Assembly: GCA_945862305.1 (NCBI GenBank) | Contig: CAMAXF010000010.1 | Coordinates: 1 to 36,733, forward strand | DNA from: Bordetella parapertussis | GTDB lineage: Bacteria > Pseudomonadota > Gammaproteobacteria > Burkholderiales > Burkholderiaceae_A | Direction: 5' to 3' | DNA length: 36,733 nt | In this document: positions 24,627-33,930 of the stretch, piece by piece | Layout: each line of letters begins with the position of its first letter | Position numbering within the stretch: the first letter of the stretch is position 1 | Program-made: the position numbers and the translations under genes | The notes under the pieces: generated by a model | The model's input: the letters and a program-made list of their open reading frames with translations, nothing else | What the model was told of the DNA's origin: nothing | Databases searched by the model: none

Positions 24627-27251
24627 TTAGCCTGCCGGTGGCTGCTCCGGTGAGCGGGTTTCCACCATGGTGAGCGGCTCTGCCTCGGATGCCACCGCAG
24701 TCTTGCGGGGCTTTCGGCCCACCGGTGGTGGCGGTTCTGCCGCCGACTCTGCGGCTGCTGAGGGTGCAGCGACCGTCTGAACCCACTCAAGGCCTGCCTG
24801 ATTGAGTTCTGCCTTAAGCTGCTCCGGGTCTGGCAGCCTCACCACAGGCGCGGCGGGAGCAGTAGCGGGTGCAGCAGCCAGGGGCACAGGCACAGGCACA
24901 GGTGCAGCAGGTGCCGGCGTCGAGGAGACGGGCGCTGCCTCGGCTCTTACGGATGTGGCAGTCTGCGTTGGGGTGATGGTCTCAGCTGGGGCGGCCGCGT
25001 CGGAGACCGCAGCATGCACAGGTGCTGGCAATTCGGCGCCTGATGAGGACTCCTCGGCGTCTGATGTGGGAAGAAGTTGGCGGTTTTGGCCTTCGTCGGC
25101 CGATGTGCCATCTTCACGCCGGTTGCTGCGCCGACGTCTGCGACGCGGGCGACCATCCTCCCTCAGGTCTGAGTCTGGAATGCCGGAGCCATCGGGTGCG
25201 CCCGACATCTCTGGAAGCGACTGCTGGTCGGAGCCCTCTGGCCTTGGATCCCGGGGCTTACGACCCTCGCGGGTTCGGGGCTCCCTCGGCTCGCGAGGCT
25301 CCTTGGCTTCACGGGGCTCTTTGGGCTCACGGGGTTCCTTGGCCTCGCGGGGCTCTCGGGCCTCCCGCTCTGGCTTGTTGTCGCGGCCGCGGGCTGGGCG
25401 GTCGGACCGCTCGCCTTTGGCATCACCGCGCTCACCGTTGCGGCCTTGGCCACGGCGTCCATTGCCACGAGCGGCATCCTGTCCGCGTCCTCGCGCATCG
25501 CGACCAGATCGACCCTCGGGCTTGCGTCGGTCGGCGGAAGTGGGGCGGTCATTGTCGGCCGACCCAGTAAAGAAGGACATCAGCCGACCCCAGATCGATG
25601 GGCTCGCTGCCACCGGGGATGCACGAACCGAGACGGGTGCCGGCGAACTGGGCGTGATGCCCTTGACCACGGCCTCCTGGCGGGGCTTGCCGGCGGCCTC
25701 TTCCTTGGCGAGCTGGTAGGGGGAGTCGGTGGAGGGCTGATCGGCCATGGCATAGCTGGCCTTGACGTCCTCGAGGCGAGGGTCGTCGTGCCGCAGTCGC
25801 TCAATGGTGTAGTTGGGCGTCTCGAGGAACTTGTTGGGAATCAGAACAATCGTGACCTTCAGTCGCGCCTCGAGCTTGGCGATGTCTGTGCGCTTCTCGT
25901 TGAGAAGGAAGCTCGCCACCTCCACGGGCACCTGGACATGAACAGAGGCGGTGTTGTCCTTCATGGCCTCCTCCTGAAGGATGCGCAGGATGTGGAGTGC
26001 ACTGGAGTCGATGTCGCGGATCACGCCTGTGCCGTTGCAACGGGGGCAGGTGATGTGCGAGCCCTCGTTGAGGGCTGGCCGCAGGCGCTGCCGAGAGAGC
26101 TCCATCAGGCCGAATCGTGAGATCTTGCCCATCTGCACCCGGGCTCGGTCGTGGTGGAGCGCATCCCGCAGGCGCTGCTCGACATCGCGCTGGGCCCTGC
26201 TGGATTCCATATCAATGAAGTCGATGACGATCAGGCCGCCGAGGTCTCGCAGACGCAGTTGCCGGCCGACCTCGTCGGCAGCCTCTAGGTTGGTGCGAAG
26301 GGCTGTCTCCTCGATGTCAGAACCGCGGGTGGACTTGGCGGAGTTGACGTCTACCGCCACCAATGCCTCTGTGTGGTCGATGACCAGTGCGCCACCTGAG
26401 GGGAGCTGCACCGTGCGTGAGTAAGCCGTTTCAATCTGGTGTTCGATCTGAAAGCGCGAGAAGAGGGGTACATCGTCCCGGTAGCGCTTGACCCGCCCAG
26501 CCATGTCCGGCATGACGTGCAGCATGAACTGGCGTGCTTGCTCGTAAATGTCGTCGGTGTCGATGAGGATCTCACCGATGTCCGGGTGGAAGTAGTCTCG
26601 AATGGCTCGAATGACGAGGCTGGATTCTTGGTAGATCAGGTAGGCACCAGCCTGCAGGCTCCGGGCGTCATCGACGGCCTTCCAGAGTTGCAGCAGGTAG
26701 TTCAAGTCCCACTGGAGTTCATCGACATTGCGGCCAATGCCTGCGGTGCGGGCAATCATGCTCATGCCGTTGGGCAGTTCGAGCTGATCCATGGCCTCTT
26801 TGAGTTCTTGGCGATCCTCACCCTCGATGCGGCGTGACACACCACCACCGCGGGGGTTATTGGGCATGAGCACGAGGTAGCGGCCAGCCAGGGACACGAA
26901 GGTCGTCAGGGCCGCGCCTTTGTTACCGCGTTCTTCCTTCTCGACCTGAACCAGGAGCTCTGTGCCATCGGCGATGGCGTCTTGGATTCGGGCCTTTCCG
27001 GCATCGACCCCCGGCTTGAAGTACTCCCGGGCGATTTCCTTAAAGGGCAGAAAGCCATGGCGGTCTTCGCCGTAGCTCACAAAGCAGGCCTCAAGGCTAG
27101 GCTCTACACGGGTTACAACACCCTTGTAGATGTTGCTCTTGCGTTGCTCGCGGCCCGCCACTTCGATGTCGAGGTCGACAAGCCGTTGGCCATCGACGAT
27201 CGCCACGCGCAGCTCTTCTGCGTGCGTGGCGTTAAACAGCATGCGTTTCAT
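24627..27251 (-). CDS. rne: Ribonuclease E
   Basis: An 874-residue endoribonuclease. The N-terminal S1 domain (residues 35-120) includes NIYKGVVTRVEPSLEACFVSYGEDR in two parts. Catalytic aspartates are D301 (VAVDVNSAK) and D344 (IVIDFIDM), the zinc-link cysteines are C402 and C405 (CPRCNG), and spacing matches E. coli closely. The C-terminal half (from about 510) is disordered: basic, then a run of Arg-Glu-Pro/Lys-Glu-Pro repeats (628-660), an RRRRRRSNRRE patch (about 700) and an Ala/Pro-rich tail. It would process rRNA, tRNA and mRNA and scaffold a degradosome. The ATG has GAAGGAGAA upstream. First gene of the rne-moaA operon. Confidence 0.96.
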   Translation of the reverse strand: MKRMLFNATHAEELRVAIVDGQRLVDLDIEVAGREQRKSNIYKGVVTRVEPSLEACFVSYGEDRHGFLPFKEIAREYFKPGVDAGKARIQDAIADGTELLVQVEKEERGNKGAALTTFVSLAGRYLVLMPNNPRGGGVSRRIEGEDRQELKEAMDQLELPNGMSMIARTAGIGRNVDELQWDLNYLLQLWKAVDDARSLQAGAYLIYQESSLVIRAIRDYFHPDIGEILIDTDDIYEQARQFMLHVMPDMAGRVKRYRDDVPLFSRFQIEHQIETAYSRTVQLPSGGALVIDHTEALVAVDVNSAKSTRGSDIEETALRTNLEAADEVGRQLRLRDLGGLIVIDFIDMESSRAQRDVEQRLRDALHHDRARVQMGKISRFGLMELSRQRLRPALNEGSHITCPRCNGTGVIRDIDSSALHILRILQEEAMKDNTASVHVQVPVEVASFLLNEKRTDIAKLEARLKVTIVLIPNKFLETPNYTIERLRHDDPRLEDVKASYAMADQPSTDSPYQLAKEEAAGKPRQEAVVKGITPSSPAPVSVRASPVAASPSIWGRLMSFFTGSADNDRPTSADRRKPEGRSGRDARGRGQDAARGNGRRGQGRNGERGDAKGERSDRPARGRDNKPEREAREPREAKEPREPKEPREAKEPREPREPRTREGRKPRDPRPEGSDQQSLPEMSGAPDGSGIPDSDLREDGRPRRRRRRSNRREDGTSADEGQNRQLLPTSDAEESSSGAELPAPVHAAVSDAAAPAETITPTQTATSVRAEAAPVSSTPAPAAPVPVPVPLAAAPATAPAAPVVRLPDPEQLKAELNQAGLEWVQTVAAPSAAAESAAEPPPPVGRKPRKTAVASEAEPLTMVETRSPEQPPAG
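25270..25370 (-). repeat. Low-complexity Arg-Glu-Pro/Lys-Glu-Pro repeat in rne
   Basis: About 33 codons encode tandem three- and six-residue units of the type REPREA and KEPREP. The DNA repeats imperfectly every nine to eighteen bases. Such stretches are typical of RNase E scaffold regions and are prone to length change by slippage. Confidence 0.7.
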
Positions 27252-27564
27252 TCAAACTTCTCCTTCGCGCACTAGGCGCAGCTGGAGCGTGTCTGACGGT
27301 GTGGTGGCTCCGGACGAGCAGGGTCAGGCCCAGCGAATGGGCTGTGGATCAAGAAAGAGGGAAGGGTGAGCGTTTTCGAACGAGACTGGGCGATGGGCCG
27401 GGCCTCGGAGGGATTCGTCACGGGAACATCCACGCGATTCATTGATTCTGCTGTGTTGTCTTTCGGGCCATGTCACACCCCCAGGGCGCTCCGTGGTCAC
27501 TTACAATCTGGCACTTAGACACGTCGGATTCCGGAAATCTAAGGCTCAGGCTCAATACGAACGC
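27252..27564. other. Intergenic region between rne and rluC (divergent)
   Basis: This 313-base gap holds the rne leader on the minus strand and the rluC promoter region on the plus strand. Toward rluC there is a TACAAT box (27502-27507) but no good -35 box. Toward rne a small hairpin (GCCCA, TTCGC, TGGGC) lies in the AGCCCATTCGCTGGGC stretch at about 27331-27347, which might contribute to leader folding of the kind used for RNase E autoregulation. No small gene is convincing here. Confidence 0.45.
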
Positions 27565-28599
27565 ATGGAGTATACCCCTTCTGGGCAGGTGCAACACCTG
27601 TCCATCGAGCCCGGCCAGGACGGTCAGAGAATCGATAACTTCTTGATTGGCCATCTGAAAGGGGTTCCAAAGACCCGCATCTATCGGATGCTGCGCGCCG
27701 GCGAGGTGCGGATGGATGGTCGTCGGGTCAAGGCCGACACCCGCTTGGTGGCAGGGCAGATGCTTCGCCTGCCACCGGTCCGGATGGCCTCGTTGGCAGC
27801 GCCGGATGCGGAGGCGACTTGGCAGTTGTCGGCCAAGGCGCAGCGTGCCGTCTCACAAATTCAGGTGCTCTTGGAGACGCCAAGCCTGCTGGCGATCGAC
27901 AAGCCCGCCGGGCTGGCCGTGCACGGTGGCAGCGGCGTCTCTTTGGGGGTGATCGAGGCACTTCGAGAGGTTCGACCAGCCGAGTCGCTTGAACTCGTTC
28001 ATCGGCTCGACCGCGACACCTCTGGCCTTCTGCTGCTGGCCAAGTCTCGTCCCGCGCTGCTCGACCTCCATCGGCAGTTGCGAGATGGTCATATGCGCAA
28101 GCGCTACCTCGCGGTCGTGGCGGGCACCTGGCCGCAAGGCAAGGATGGGCCCACGAGCCTGATCAAGGCCCCGCTGCGCAAGCGTGTCGGTGGCAATGGT
28201 GAGCGCATGGTGTCTGTCTCTGCCGATGGGCAGGCGTCCATGACGCGGGTCCGTCGTCTGCTGGACGGTGACCTCCCTGGCTTTGGCCCCGTCACCCTGG
28301 TTCAGGCGGAGCCCCTCACCGGAAGAACCCATCAGATTCGTGTCCATCTTCAGCATGCGGGTTTCCCCATCGTGGGCGACCCAAAATATGGGCTGGCCAC
28401 CGCCAACGCGGCCGCAGCGAAGGCCGGACTCAAGCGGCTCTTTTTGCACGCCTGGCGCCTTGCCTTTCACAGCCCAGGCCCTGGCGCAGAATCAAACCGT
28501 CAGGAGATCGTGGCGGAGCCCAACCGCACCCTGGTGTCGCAGCTTCGACAAATGGGCCTCGTGGTGCAACCAACGCAGACAAAGGATTCAGAGACATGA
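27565..28599 (+). CDS. rluC: 23S rRNA pseudouridine synthase RluC-type
   Basis: A 344-residue pseudouridine synthase of the RluA/RluC family. An N-terminal S4 RNA-binding domain (about residues 20-70, RIYRMLRAGEVRMDGRRVK) is followed by the catalytic motif HRLDRDTSG with D149. The gene neighbours rne divergently, as rluC does in E. coli, which supports the RluC assignment (positions 955, 2504 and 2580 of 23S rRNA). I chose the ATG at 27565, near the family start. An in-frame codon at 27442 would add 41 residues unlike the family. It overlaps sppA by ATGA (28596-28599). Confidence 0.92.
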   Translation: MEYTPSGQVQHLSIEPGQDGQRIDNFLIGHLKGVPKTRIYRMLRAGEVRMDGRRVKADTRLVAGQMLRLPPVRMASLAAPDAEATWQLSAKAQRAVSQIQVLLETPSLLAIDKPAGLAVHGGSGVSLGVIEALREVRPAESLELVHRLDRDTSGLLLLAKSRPALLDLHRQLRDGHMRKRYLAVVAGTWPQGKDGPTSLIKAPLRKRVGGNGERMVSVSADGQASMTRVRRLLDGDLPGFGPVTLVQAEPLTGRTHQIRVHLQHAGFPIVGDPKYGLATANAAAAKAGLKRLFLHAWRLAFHSPGPGAESNRQEIVAEPNRTLVSQLRQMGLVVQPTQTKDSET

Positions 28600-29576
28600 A
28601 CGATCAAGACCAGGGCCGAGAGGAGGTTGCGCAGACAGACCGGACGGCTCAGACCGTGATGGAGCGGCTGCTTTTCGAGACCCTGCGCGAGCAGCGGGCG
28701 GCTCGCCGCTGGGCCATGGCTCGCCGCGCCACCACCCTGGTGCTCATCCTTGCATTGGCGAGTTTCATCGGGAGTCGCTGGGACGACGGCCCGGGACCGA
28801 TCGGACGCCATACGGCCCTGGTCTCGCTCTCTGGAGTGATTGAGGCCGATGGTGAGGTCGATGCGCTCTTGGTCAACGATGCACTGCGGGCGGCCTTTGA
28901 GTCACCGGATGCCGCGGGTGTGCTGCTGCGCATGAACTCTCCGGGTGGCAGCCCCGTTCAGTCCGGAATCATCTATGACGAGATCCGTCGGCTCAAGGCG
29001 CTCTACCCCGACAAGCAGGTGGTGGCGGTGGTGGAGGATGTCTGCGCATCCGGCGGCTACTACGTGGCGGCAGCAGCCGACTCCATCTATGTCAACCAGG
29101 CCAGCCTTGTGGGCTCGATCGGTGTTCGGCTCGATGGCTTTGGACTGACCGAGGCCATCAAAAAAATGGGCATTGAGCGTCGGCTCTACACGGCGGGCTC
29201 GAACAAGGCCATGCTCGACCCATTTCTTCCCCAGGACCCGAAGCACCAGCGGGCCACCCAACAGATGCTCGATGATGTTCACCAGCAGTTCATCTCCGCT
29301 GTGCAGGCTGGCCGGAAAGATCGGCTCAAGGCCGATCCGGACATCTTCAGTGGCATGGTCTACACCGGCACCCGAAGCATTGAACTGGGCCTGGCCGACG
29401 GCATTGGATCGGTGGCCTCGGTCGCACGAGACATCTTCAAGGCCGAAGAGATCGTGGACTACAGCTTTGAGCCCTCCGTGGCCGAGCGCGTGGCCAAGCG
29501 GTTCGGTGCGGCAGCCGGTGAGACCGTGATGCGCGCTATGCGCGCAGGTGGAGGGGGCTCAAGCCCAATCTGGTGA
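28596..29576 (+). CDS. sppA: Signal peptide peptidase SppA-type (S49) protease
   Basis: A 326-residue membrane-anchored S49 protease. One membrane helix (about residues 44-60) follows a charged cytoplasmic N-terminus of about 40 residues. Catalytic S152 is in CASGGYY and the general base K204 in AGSNKAML, the Ser/Lys dyad of SppA. NSPGGSP (residues 114-120) forms the oxyanion region. It would degrade leftover signal peptides. It is translationally coupled to rluC by ATGA, a pairing known in betaproteobacteria. Its last 41 bases overlap the convergent maf gene. Confidence 0.93.
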   Translation: MNDQDQGREEVAQTDRTAQTVMERLLFETLREQRAARRWAMARRATTLVLILALASFIGSRWDDGPGPIGRHTALVSLSGVIEADGEVDALLVNDALRAAFESPDAAGVLLRMNSPGGSPVQSGIIYDEIRRLKALYPDKQVVAVVEDVCASGGYYVAAAADSIYVNQASLVGSIGVRLDGFGLTEAIKKMGIERRLYTAGSNKAMLDPFLPQDPKHQRATQQMLDDVHQQFISAVQAGRKDRLKADPDIFSGMVYTGTRSIELGLADGIGSVASVARDIFKAEEIVDYSFEPSVAERVAKRFGAAAGETVMRAMRAGGGGSSPIW

Positions 29577-30129
29577 GGGCGGTTTGGCAGCTGATGAGTG
29601 GCAGCCCAATGAGGGCTGTGGGGTCATCGCTGTCGATTCCGGCGACGAGCGCCAGACCCAAGCCTTCTGACTTCGCGGCGCCAGCGCAGTCGAGCGGCTC
29701 TTCGATCTCCACGTAGCGGGCGAGCACCGCATCGGTCAGCTCGGATGCTTCGCGCCAGCGTACCCGTGTGGTCACGGTGTCTTCCCACAAGACCTCCGGC
29801 CCCCGAGCGAAGCAGACTGCAGTGAAAAATTCGGTGATCTGGCCGCGTTGATGCTGAAGCTGTGCCAAGGCGGCCTCGGCCGTGCCCGGCTTGCCGAGCC
29901 GCCGTGCTGCACAAATGGCCACCTGGTCTGAGCCAATCACGACCGCATCGGGGAATCGCGCTGACACCGCCAGGGCCTTTTCCCGGGCCAGGCGTTTGGC
30001 CATGGTGTCTGCAGGCTCGCCGTCTTGCGCGGCCTCCTCAACGCCCGGTGCAGCAACCTCGAACGGCACACCAAGGCGGGCGAGCAGCGCTGCGCGGTAT
30101 CGACTCGTGGAGGCGAGGATGAGGGTCAT
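29536..30129 (-). CDS. Maf-family nucleotide pyrophosphatase (YceF-like)
   Basis: A 197-residue Maf protein, a house-cleaning nucleoside triphosphate pyrophosphatase. The N-terminal ASTSRYR (residues 6-12) and the catalytic region IGSDQVA with D68 are intact. The sequence GSDQVA and linkage to yceD-rpmF point to the YceF (7-methyl-GTP) subgroup. The ATG at 30129 gives the canonical MTLILAST start; an earlier in-frame codon at 30198 would overlap yceD. It is divergent from yceD with only nine bases between start codons, and overlaps sppA by 41 bases. Confidence 0.92.
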   Translation of the reverse strand: MTLILASTSRYRAALLARLGVPFEVAAPGVEEAAQDGEPADTMAKRLAREKALAVSARFPDAVVIGSDQVAICAARRLGKPGTAEAALAQLQHQRGQITEFFTAVCFARGPEVLWEDTVTTRVRWREASELTDAVLARYVEIEEPLDCAGAAKSEGLGLALVAGIDSDDPTALIGLPLISCQTALTRLGLSPLHLRA

Positions 30130-30138
30130 GGCGGCATT

Positions 30139-30666
30139 ATGATGGCCTTCATGAGACCCACGGCCAACCTCGACCCCAACGAACCGTTTCAACTGCATCT
30201 ATTTCGGGCACGCTTTCCCGGGGGGGGCGCATTTGAGGGATGCTTCGGCGAGGCCGATTTGCCCCGTCTGTATGCGTCTGGCCTGCGGCTGGATGGCGAG
30301 ATGCGCTGGTCGGCACGCTTCTCTGAGGACACCCTGGTGCTGTCTGTGTCCGTCACGGTCTTGGCCCCCTGTGGCCGCTGCCTTCAGCCAGTTCGTTTTC
30401 TGCTCCAGGCTGACAAGCGCTTCCTTTGTTTTGAGACCGCAGCCGAGGCCGATGAGGCGCTCGATGTGGAGGAGGACGCACTCGAGACCCTGTCCAGTCA
30501 GGACGGCGCGAGCCTCGTCTCACTCTGTGAGGACGAGGTGCTCCTGGCTGTGGGCGAGACCCCCTTGCATCCGGACTGCTCCATGCTACCCACGGCGCAA
30601 GATCCTGGCGACAGGGAACGGCTTCGACCGTTCGCCGGCCTCGAAAAACTCCTGCAAAAGAAGTAA
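30139..30666 (+). CDS. yceD: YceD (DUF177) family protein
   Basis: A 175-residue YceD/DUF177 protein. The typical middle motif is [12 protein letters not shown], followed by an acidic stretch ([13 protein letters not shown], a mark of the family) and the C-terminal [14 protein letters not shown] region. YceD is linked to 23S rRNA accumulation and is normally encoded directly before rpmF, as here. The start is uncertain among ATG codons at 30139, 30142 and 30151; I give the first. The nine-base divergent gap from maf means that its promoter must lie within maf coding sequence. Confidence 0.9.
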   Translation: MMAFMRPTANLDPNEPFQLHLFRARFPGGGAFEGCFGEADLPRLYASGLRLDGEMRWSARFSEDTLVLSVSVTVLAPCGRCLQPVRFLLQADKRFLCFETAAEADEALDVEEDALETLSSQDGASLVSLCEDEVLLAVGETPLHPDCSMLPTAQDPGDRERLRPFAGLEKLLQKK

Positions 30667-30676
30667 GCCATTCGGG

Positions 30677-30682
30677 TATACT
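30677..30682 (+). promoter_or_regulatory. Possible -10 box before rpmF
   Basis: TATACT lies in the yceD-rpmF gap, 35 bases before the rpmF start, the right distance for an internal promoter. No good -35 box is seen 16-18 bases upstream, so this is only suggestive; rpmF could also be read from yceD. Confidence 0.35.
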
Positions 30683-30716
30683 TGAGGGTTTTGAAGGCTC
30701 CTCCGGAGAAAGAACC

Positions 30717-30902
30717 ATGGCCGTTCAACAGAATAAGAAATCGCCCTCAAAGCGGGGCATGCACCGCGCGCACGACTTCCTCACCAACCCACCCCTGGCG
30801 GTTGAACCCACCACGGGCGAAGTGCACCGTCGGCATCACATCAGCCCATCGGGCTATTACCGAGGCAAGAAGGTCGTCAAGACATCGGTTGCTGAGGTTT
30901 AA
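30717..30902 (+). CDS. rpmF: 50S ribosomal protein L32
   Basis: A 61-residue L32 protein: [20 protein letters not shown] is the family N-terminus, followed by [20 protein letters not shown]. It lacks the two CxxC pairs of zinc-binding L32 paralogues, so this is the zinc-independent form common in proteobacteria. The ribosome-binding site GGAGAAAG precedes the ATG. It heads the plsX-fab cluster, the usual arrangement that links ribosome and lipid synthesis. Confidence 0.97.
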   Translation: MAVQQNKKSPSKRGMHRAHDFLTNPPLAVEPTTGEVHRRHHISPSGYYRGKKVVKTSVAEV

Positions 30903-30934
30903 ACCCAGGGCGTCGGCTTAGGCCCCGTTTAGGC

Positions 30935-31963
30935 TTGTCCGTCGAGTCTCCCCCGGCCATTCGCGTGGCCATCGATGCCATGGGAGGGGACCATGGCCTG
31001 GTGGTCACCATCCCTGCTGCGGTCGAGTTCCTCGAACGCAATCCCGGCGCCAGCGTGCTGCTGGTCGGCCAGGCGCCACGCATCGAGGCGGCCTTGGGTC
31101 AGCAGTCCGCCTTCCCCCGGCTCCAGTCTCGTATTCAGATTCGCCACACCGATGAGGTGGTGGCCATGGATGACCCGCCCGCCGTCGCGCTCAAGGGGAA
31201 GCGTCGCTCATCGATGCGCCTCGCCCTCGAGGCGGTCTCCGACGGAGAAGCCCAAGCGGCTGTGAGCGCGGGCAACACGGGGGCACTCATGGCCATCTCG
31301 CGCTACGTGCTCAAGACCCTCGAAGGCATCGATCGCCCAGCCATTGCAACATCGCTACCCAATCGAACGGGCGGCGCCACCCTCATGCTCGACCTCGGCG
31401 CCAATGTCGATTGCTCCCCCGAGCATCTGGTTCAGTTCGCCATGATGGGTGCGGCCCTTGTCACATCCCTGGGTGGCGAGTCACGCCCCTCGATTGGTCT
31501 GCTCAATGTGGGCGAGGAGATTATCAAGGGGAACGAGACGGTCAAGCAGGCGGGCGAACTGCTCCGCGCCACCAGCCTGAATTTCGTGGGCAACGTGGAG
31601 GGCAACGATATTTTCAAAGGCACAGTGGATGTCATCGTCTGCGATGGCTTTGTGGGCAACGTGGCCCTCAAGACCTCCGAGGGTCTGGCCCAGATGATGG
31701 GCGGGTTTCTGAAGAAGGAGTTCACCCAGAGCTGGTTCACGAGGCTGCTGGCGCTGGCTGCACGTCCCGTCCTCAAGCGCTTTGCAAGGCGGGTCGACCA
31801 CCGGCGCTACAACGGAGCGGCACTGCTGGGCCTGCGTGGAATTGTCTTCAAGAGCCATGGCTCAGCCGATGCCTACGCCTTTCGGCATGCACTCGATCGG
31901 GCAGCAGAGGCGGCCAGCCATGGTCTGAATCAGCGCATTGCCCAGGCACTTCTCGCTGGCTGA
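30935..31963 (+). CDS. plsX: Phosphate acyltransferase PlsX
   Basis: A 342-residue soluble enzyme that converts acyl-ACP to acyl-phosphate for phospholipid synthesis. Recognisable regions are [11 protein letters not shown] (residues 11-21), [13 protein letters not shown] and VVCDGF-like [14 protein letters not shown]. The TTG at 30935 is used because no ATG lies before the conserved start and the next candidate (GTG in IRVAID) would trim it. No clear Shine-Dalgarno is seen. It is 32 bases after rpmF and seven before fabH, in one operon. Confidence 0.94.
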   Translation: MSVESPPAIRVAIDAMGGDHGLVVTIPAAVEFLERNPGASVLLVGQAPRIEAALGQQSAFPRLQSRIQIRHTDEVVAMDDPPAVALKGKRRSSMRLALEAVSDGEAQAAVSAGNTGALMAISRYVLKTLEGIDRPAIATSLPNRTGGATLMLDLGANVDCSPEHLVQFAMMGAALVTSLGGESRPSIGLLNVGEEIIKGNETVKQAGELLRATSLNFVGNVEGNDIFKGTVDVIVCDGFVGNVALKTSEGLAQMMGGFLKKEFTQSWFTRLLALAARPVLKRFARRVDHRRYNGAALLGLRGIVFKSHGSADAYAFRHALDRAAEAASHGLNQRIAQALLAG

Positions 31964-31970
31964 TCACCCC

Positions 31971-32981
31971 ATGACAACGCCCATGCCTTATTCGCAGATC
32001 ATCGGCTCGGGGCAGGCCCTGCCGGGTGAGCCGGTCTCGAATGCCCAGCTGGCCGACAGGCTTGCAGCTCGTGGCATTGAGACATCCGACCAGTGGATTC
32101 AAGAGCGCACGGGCATTGCCCAGCGTTACATCGCACCAGATGGCGTTTTCTCGAGCGACCTTGCAGCCCAGGCGGCCCGTCAGGCCATGGATGACGCAGG
32201 TGTTGCGCCCTCCGAGATCGACCTCCTCATCGTGGCCACCTCCACGCCCGACATGATCTTCCCGTCCACCGCCTGCCTGGTTCAGCAAAAGCTCGGCATC
32301 TCGCAGGGGATGGCGTTCGATGTGCAGGCGGTCTGCAGTGGGTTTGTCTACGCCCTGGCCACCGCCGACCTCTACATTCGCATGGGCAAGGCCAAGACGG
32401 CCCTGGTCATCGGCGCAGAGGTCTTTTCGAGAATTCTTGACTGGAACGACCGAGGCACCTGCGTGCTCTTTGGCGATGGCGCAGGGGCCATGCTTCTGCG
32501 GGCTGGCGATACACCGGGCATTCTGGCCCACCGCCTGCACGCCAAGGGGCAGCATGCCGACATTCTTCGAACGGCTGGCTCCCTTCAGCACGGTGCGGCC
32601 ATGGGCCATCCCTTCCTCACCATGGATGGTCAGGCGGTCTTCAAGCTGGCCGTCGAGGTCCTGGAGTCTTCGGCTCGGGAGGTCCTGGCCGATGCCAACA
32701 TGACCGCGGATCAAATCGACTGGCTCATTCCCCATCAGGCCAATATTCGAATTCTTCAGTTCACTGCGCGCCGAATGGGCCTTCCCTTCGAGCGGGTGAT
32801 TGCCACCGTGGCCCGACACGCCAACACGTCGGCCGCATCTGTGCCCTTGGCCTTCGACACTGCGCGGCGAGATGGCCGCCTTCGCAAGGGCCAGACGGTG
32901 CTCATGCAGGGTGTGGGTGGCGGCTTTACCTGGGGGGCTGTGCTCGCCCGACTCACACACGATTCAATGTCATCAGCGTAA
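31971..32981 (+). CDS. fabH: Beta-ketoacyl-ACP synthase III FabH
   Basis: A 336-residue enzyme that starts fatty-acid synthesis by condensing acetyl-CoA with malonyl-ACP. The catalytic triad is C122 (QAVCSGF), H255 (IPHQANIRI) and N285 (RHANTSAAS). The ATG at 31971 lies seven bases after the plsX stop; another Met at 31983 (MPYSQIIG) is an equally possible start. The gene precedes fabD by ten bases. Confidence 0.96.
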   Translation: MTTPMPYSQIIGSGQALPGEPVSNAQLADRLAARGIETSDQWIQERTGIAQRYIAPDGVFSSDLAAQAARQAMDDAGVAPSEIDLLIVATSTPDMIFPSTACLVQQKLGISQGMAFDVQAVCSGFVYALATADLYIRMGKAKTALVIGAEVFSRILDWNDRGTCVLFGDGAGAMLLRAGDTPGILAHRLHAKGQHADILRTAGSLQHGAAMGHPFLTMDGQAVFKLAVEVLESSAREVLADANMTADQIDWLIPHQANIRILQFTARRMGLPFERVIATVARHANTSAASVPLAFDTARRDGRLRKGQTVLMQGVGGGFTWGAVLARLTHDSMSSA

Positions 32982-32991
32982 GGAATTTTGG

Positions 32992-33930
32992 ATGTCCGCC
33001 TCGATCGCTTTTCTATTTCCAGGCCAAGGCTCCCAGACCGTGGGCATGCTCGGGGGCTTCTCTGACAATCCCACCGTTGCCTCGGTGATGGAGACAGCCT
33101 CGGCCGCATTGGGCGAAGACCTCGCCGCCATGGTGGCCAATGGCCCCGCAGAGTCACTCGGCCTGACCGTGAACACCCAGCCCGTGATGCTGGCCTGCAG
33201 CGTGGCCTTCTTTGAGGCCTATCGTGCGGCCGGGGGGCGGATGCCCACACACGCGGCCGGCCACAGCCTTGGCGAGTACGCTGCGCTCACGGCTGCAGGC
33301 GTGTTCTCCCTGGCCGATGCGGTGCGAACGGTTCGATTTCGTGCCGAGCAGATGCAGGCGGCAGTGCCGGTGGGCACTGGCGGCATGGCCGCCATTCTCG
33401 GGCTGTCTGCATCCGAGGTCGATCAGCACTGCCGTACGCATAGCCGTGACGGTGCCATCGTTGAGGCGGTGAACTTCAACGCCCCCGATCAGACCGTGAT
33501 CGCAGGCCATCTGCCTGCGGTCCAGGCCGCCTGCGATGCTCTGAAGGCGGCGGGGGCCAAGCGGGCCATCTTGCTTCCGGTGTCCGCACCCTTTCACGCC
33601 AGCCTTCTCGCCCCTGCGGCCCAGGCCCTGGAGCAGCGGCTCGCGGCGCTGTCGCTTGGCAGCCCAGCATTCACGGTGCTCCATAACGTCGATGTCCAGC
33701 CCCATGCAGCCGCCCAAGACATTCGGCAGGCCCTTGCGCTGCAGGCCATGCGACCGGTTCGTTGGGTGGAGACCATCGAGGCCATGGCGGCCCAGGGTGT
33801 TCAGACCATGGTCGAGTGCGGCCCAGGCAAGGTGCTGTCGGGCCTGGTCAAGCGCATTGCCCCAGAGGTGCGCATGCTCAACATCCTGGATCAGGCCAGC
33901 CTTGAACAGACTCTGGAGGCCACAGCATGA
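32992..33930 (+). CDS. fabD: Malonyl-CoA:ACP transacylase FabD
   Basis: A 312-residue transacylase that loads malonate onto ACP. The active-site serine is S92 in GHSLGEY, the N-terminal FPGQGSQ forms the oxyanion region (residues 9-15), and H202 is in APFHASLL. The ATG at 32992 follows AAGGAAT by six bases and gives the canonical start; an upstream in-frame extension would lie inside fabH. It overlaps fabG by ATGA (33927-33930). Confidence 0.97.
   Translation: MSASIAFLFPGQGSQTVGMLGGFSDNPTVASVMETASAALGEDLAAMVANGPAESLGLTVNTQPVMLACSVAFFEAYRAAGGRMPTHAAGHSLGEYAALTAAGVFSLADAVRTVRFRAEQMQAAVPVGTGGMAAILGLSASEVDQHCRTHSRDGAIVEAVNFNAPDQTVIAGHLPAVQAACDALKAAGAKRAILLPVSAPFHASLLAPAAQALEQRLAALSLGSPAFTVLHNVDVQPHAAAQDIRQALALQAMRPVRWVETIEAMAAQGVQTMVECGPGKVLSGLVKRIAPEVRMLNILDQASLEQTLEATA

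Noticed and set aside
24802..25719. A plus-strand frame opposite the rne C-terminal region
   Set aside because: Ser/Arg/Gly-rich translation is the antisense of the disordered RNase E tail.
31848..32960. A 370-codon minus-strand frame opposite fabH
   Set aside because: It is a shadow of fabH, which has an intact catalytic triad.
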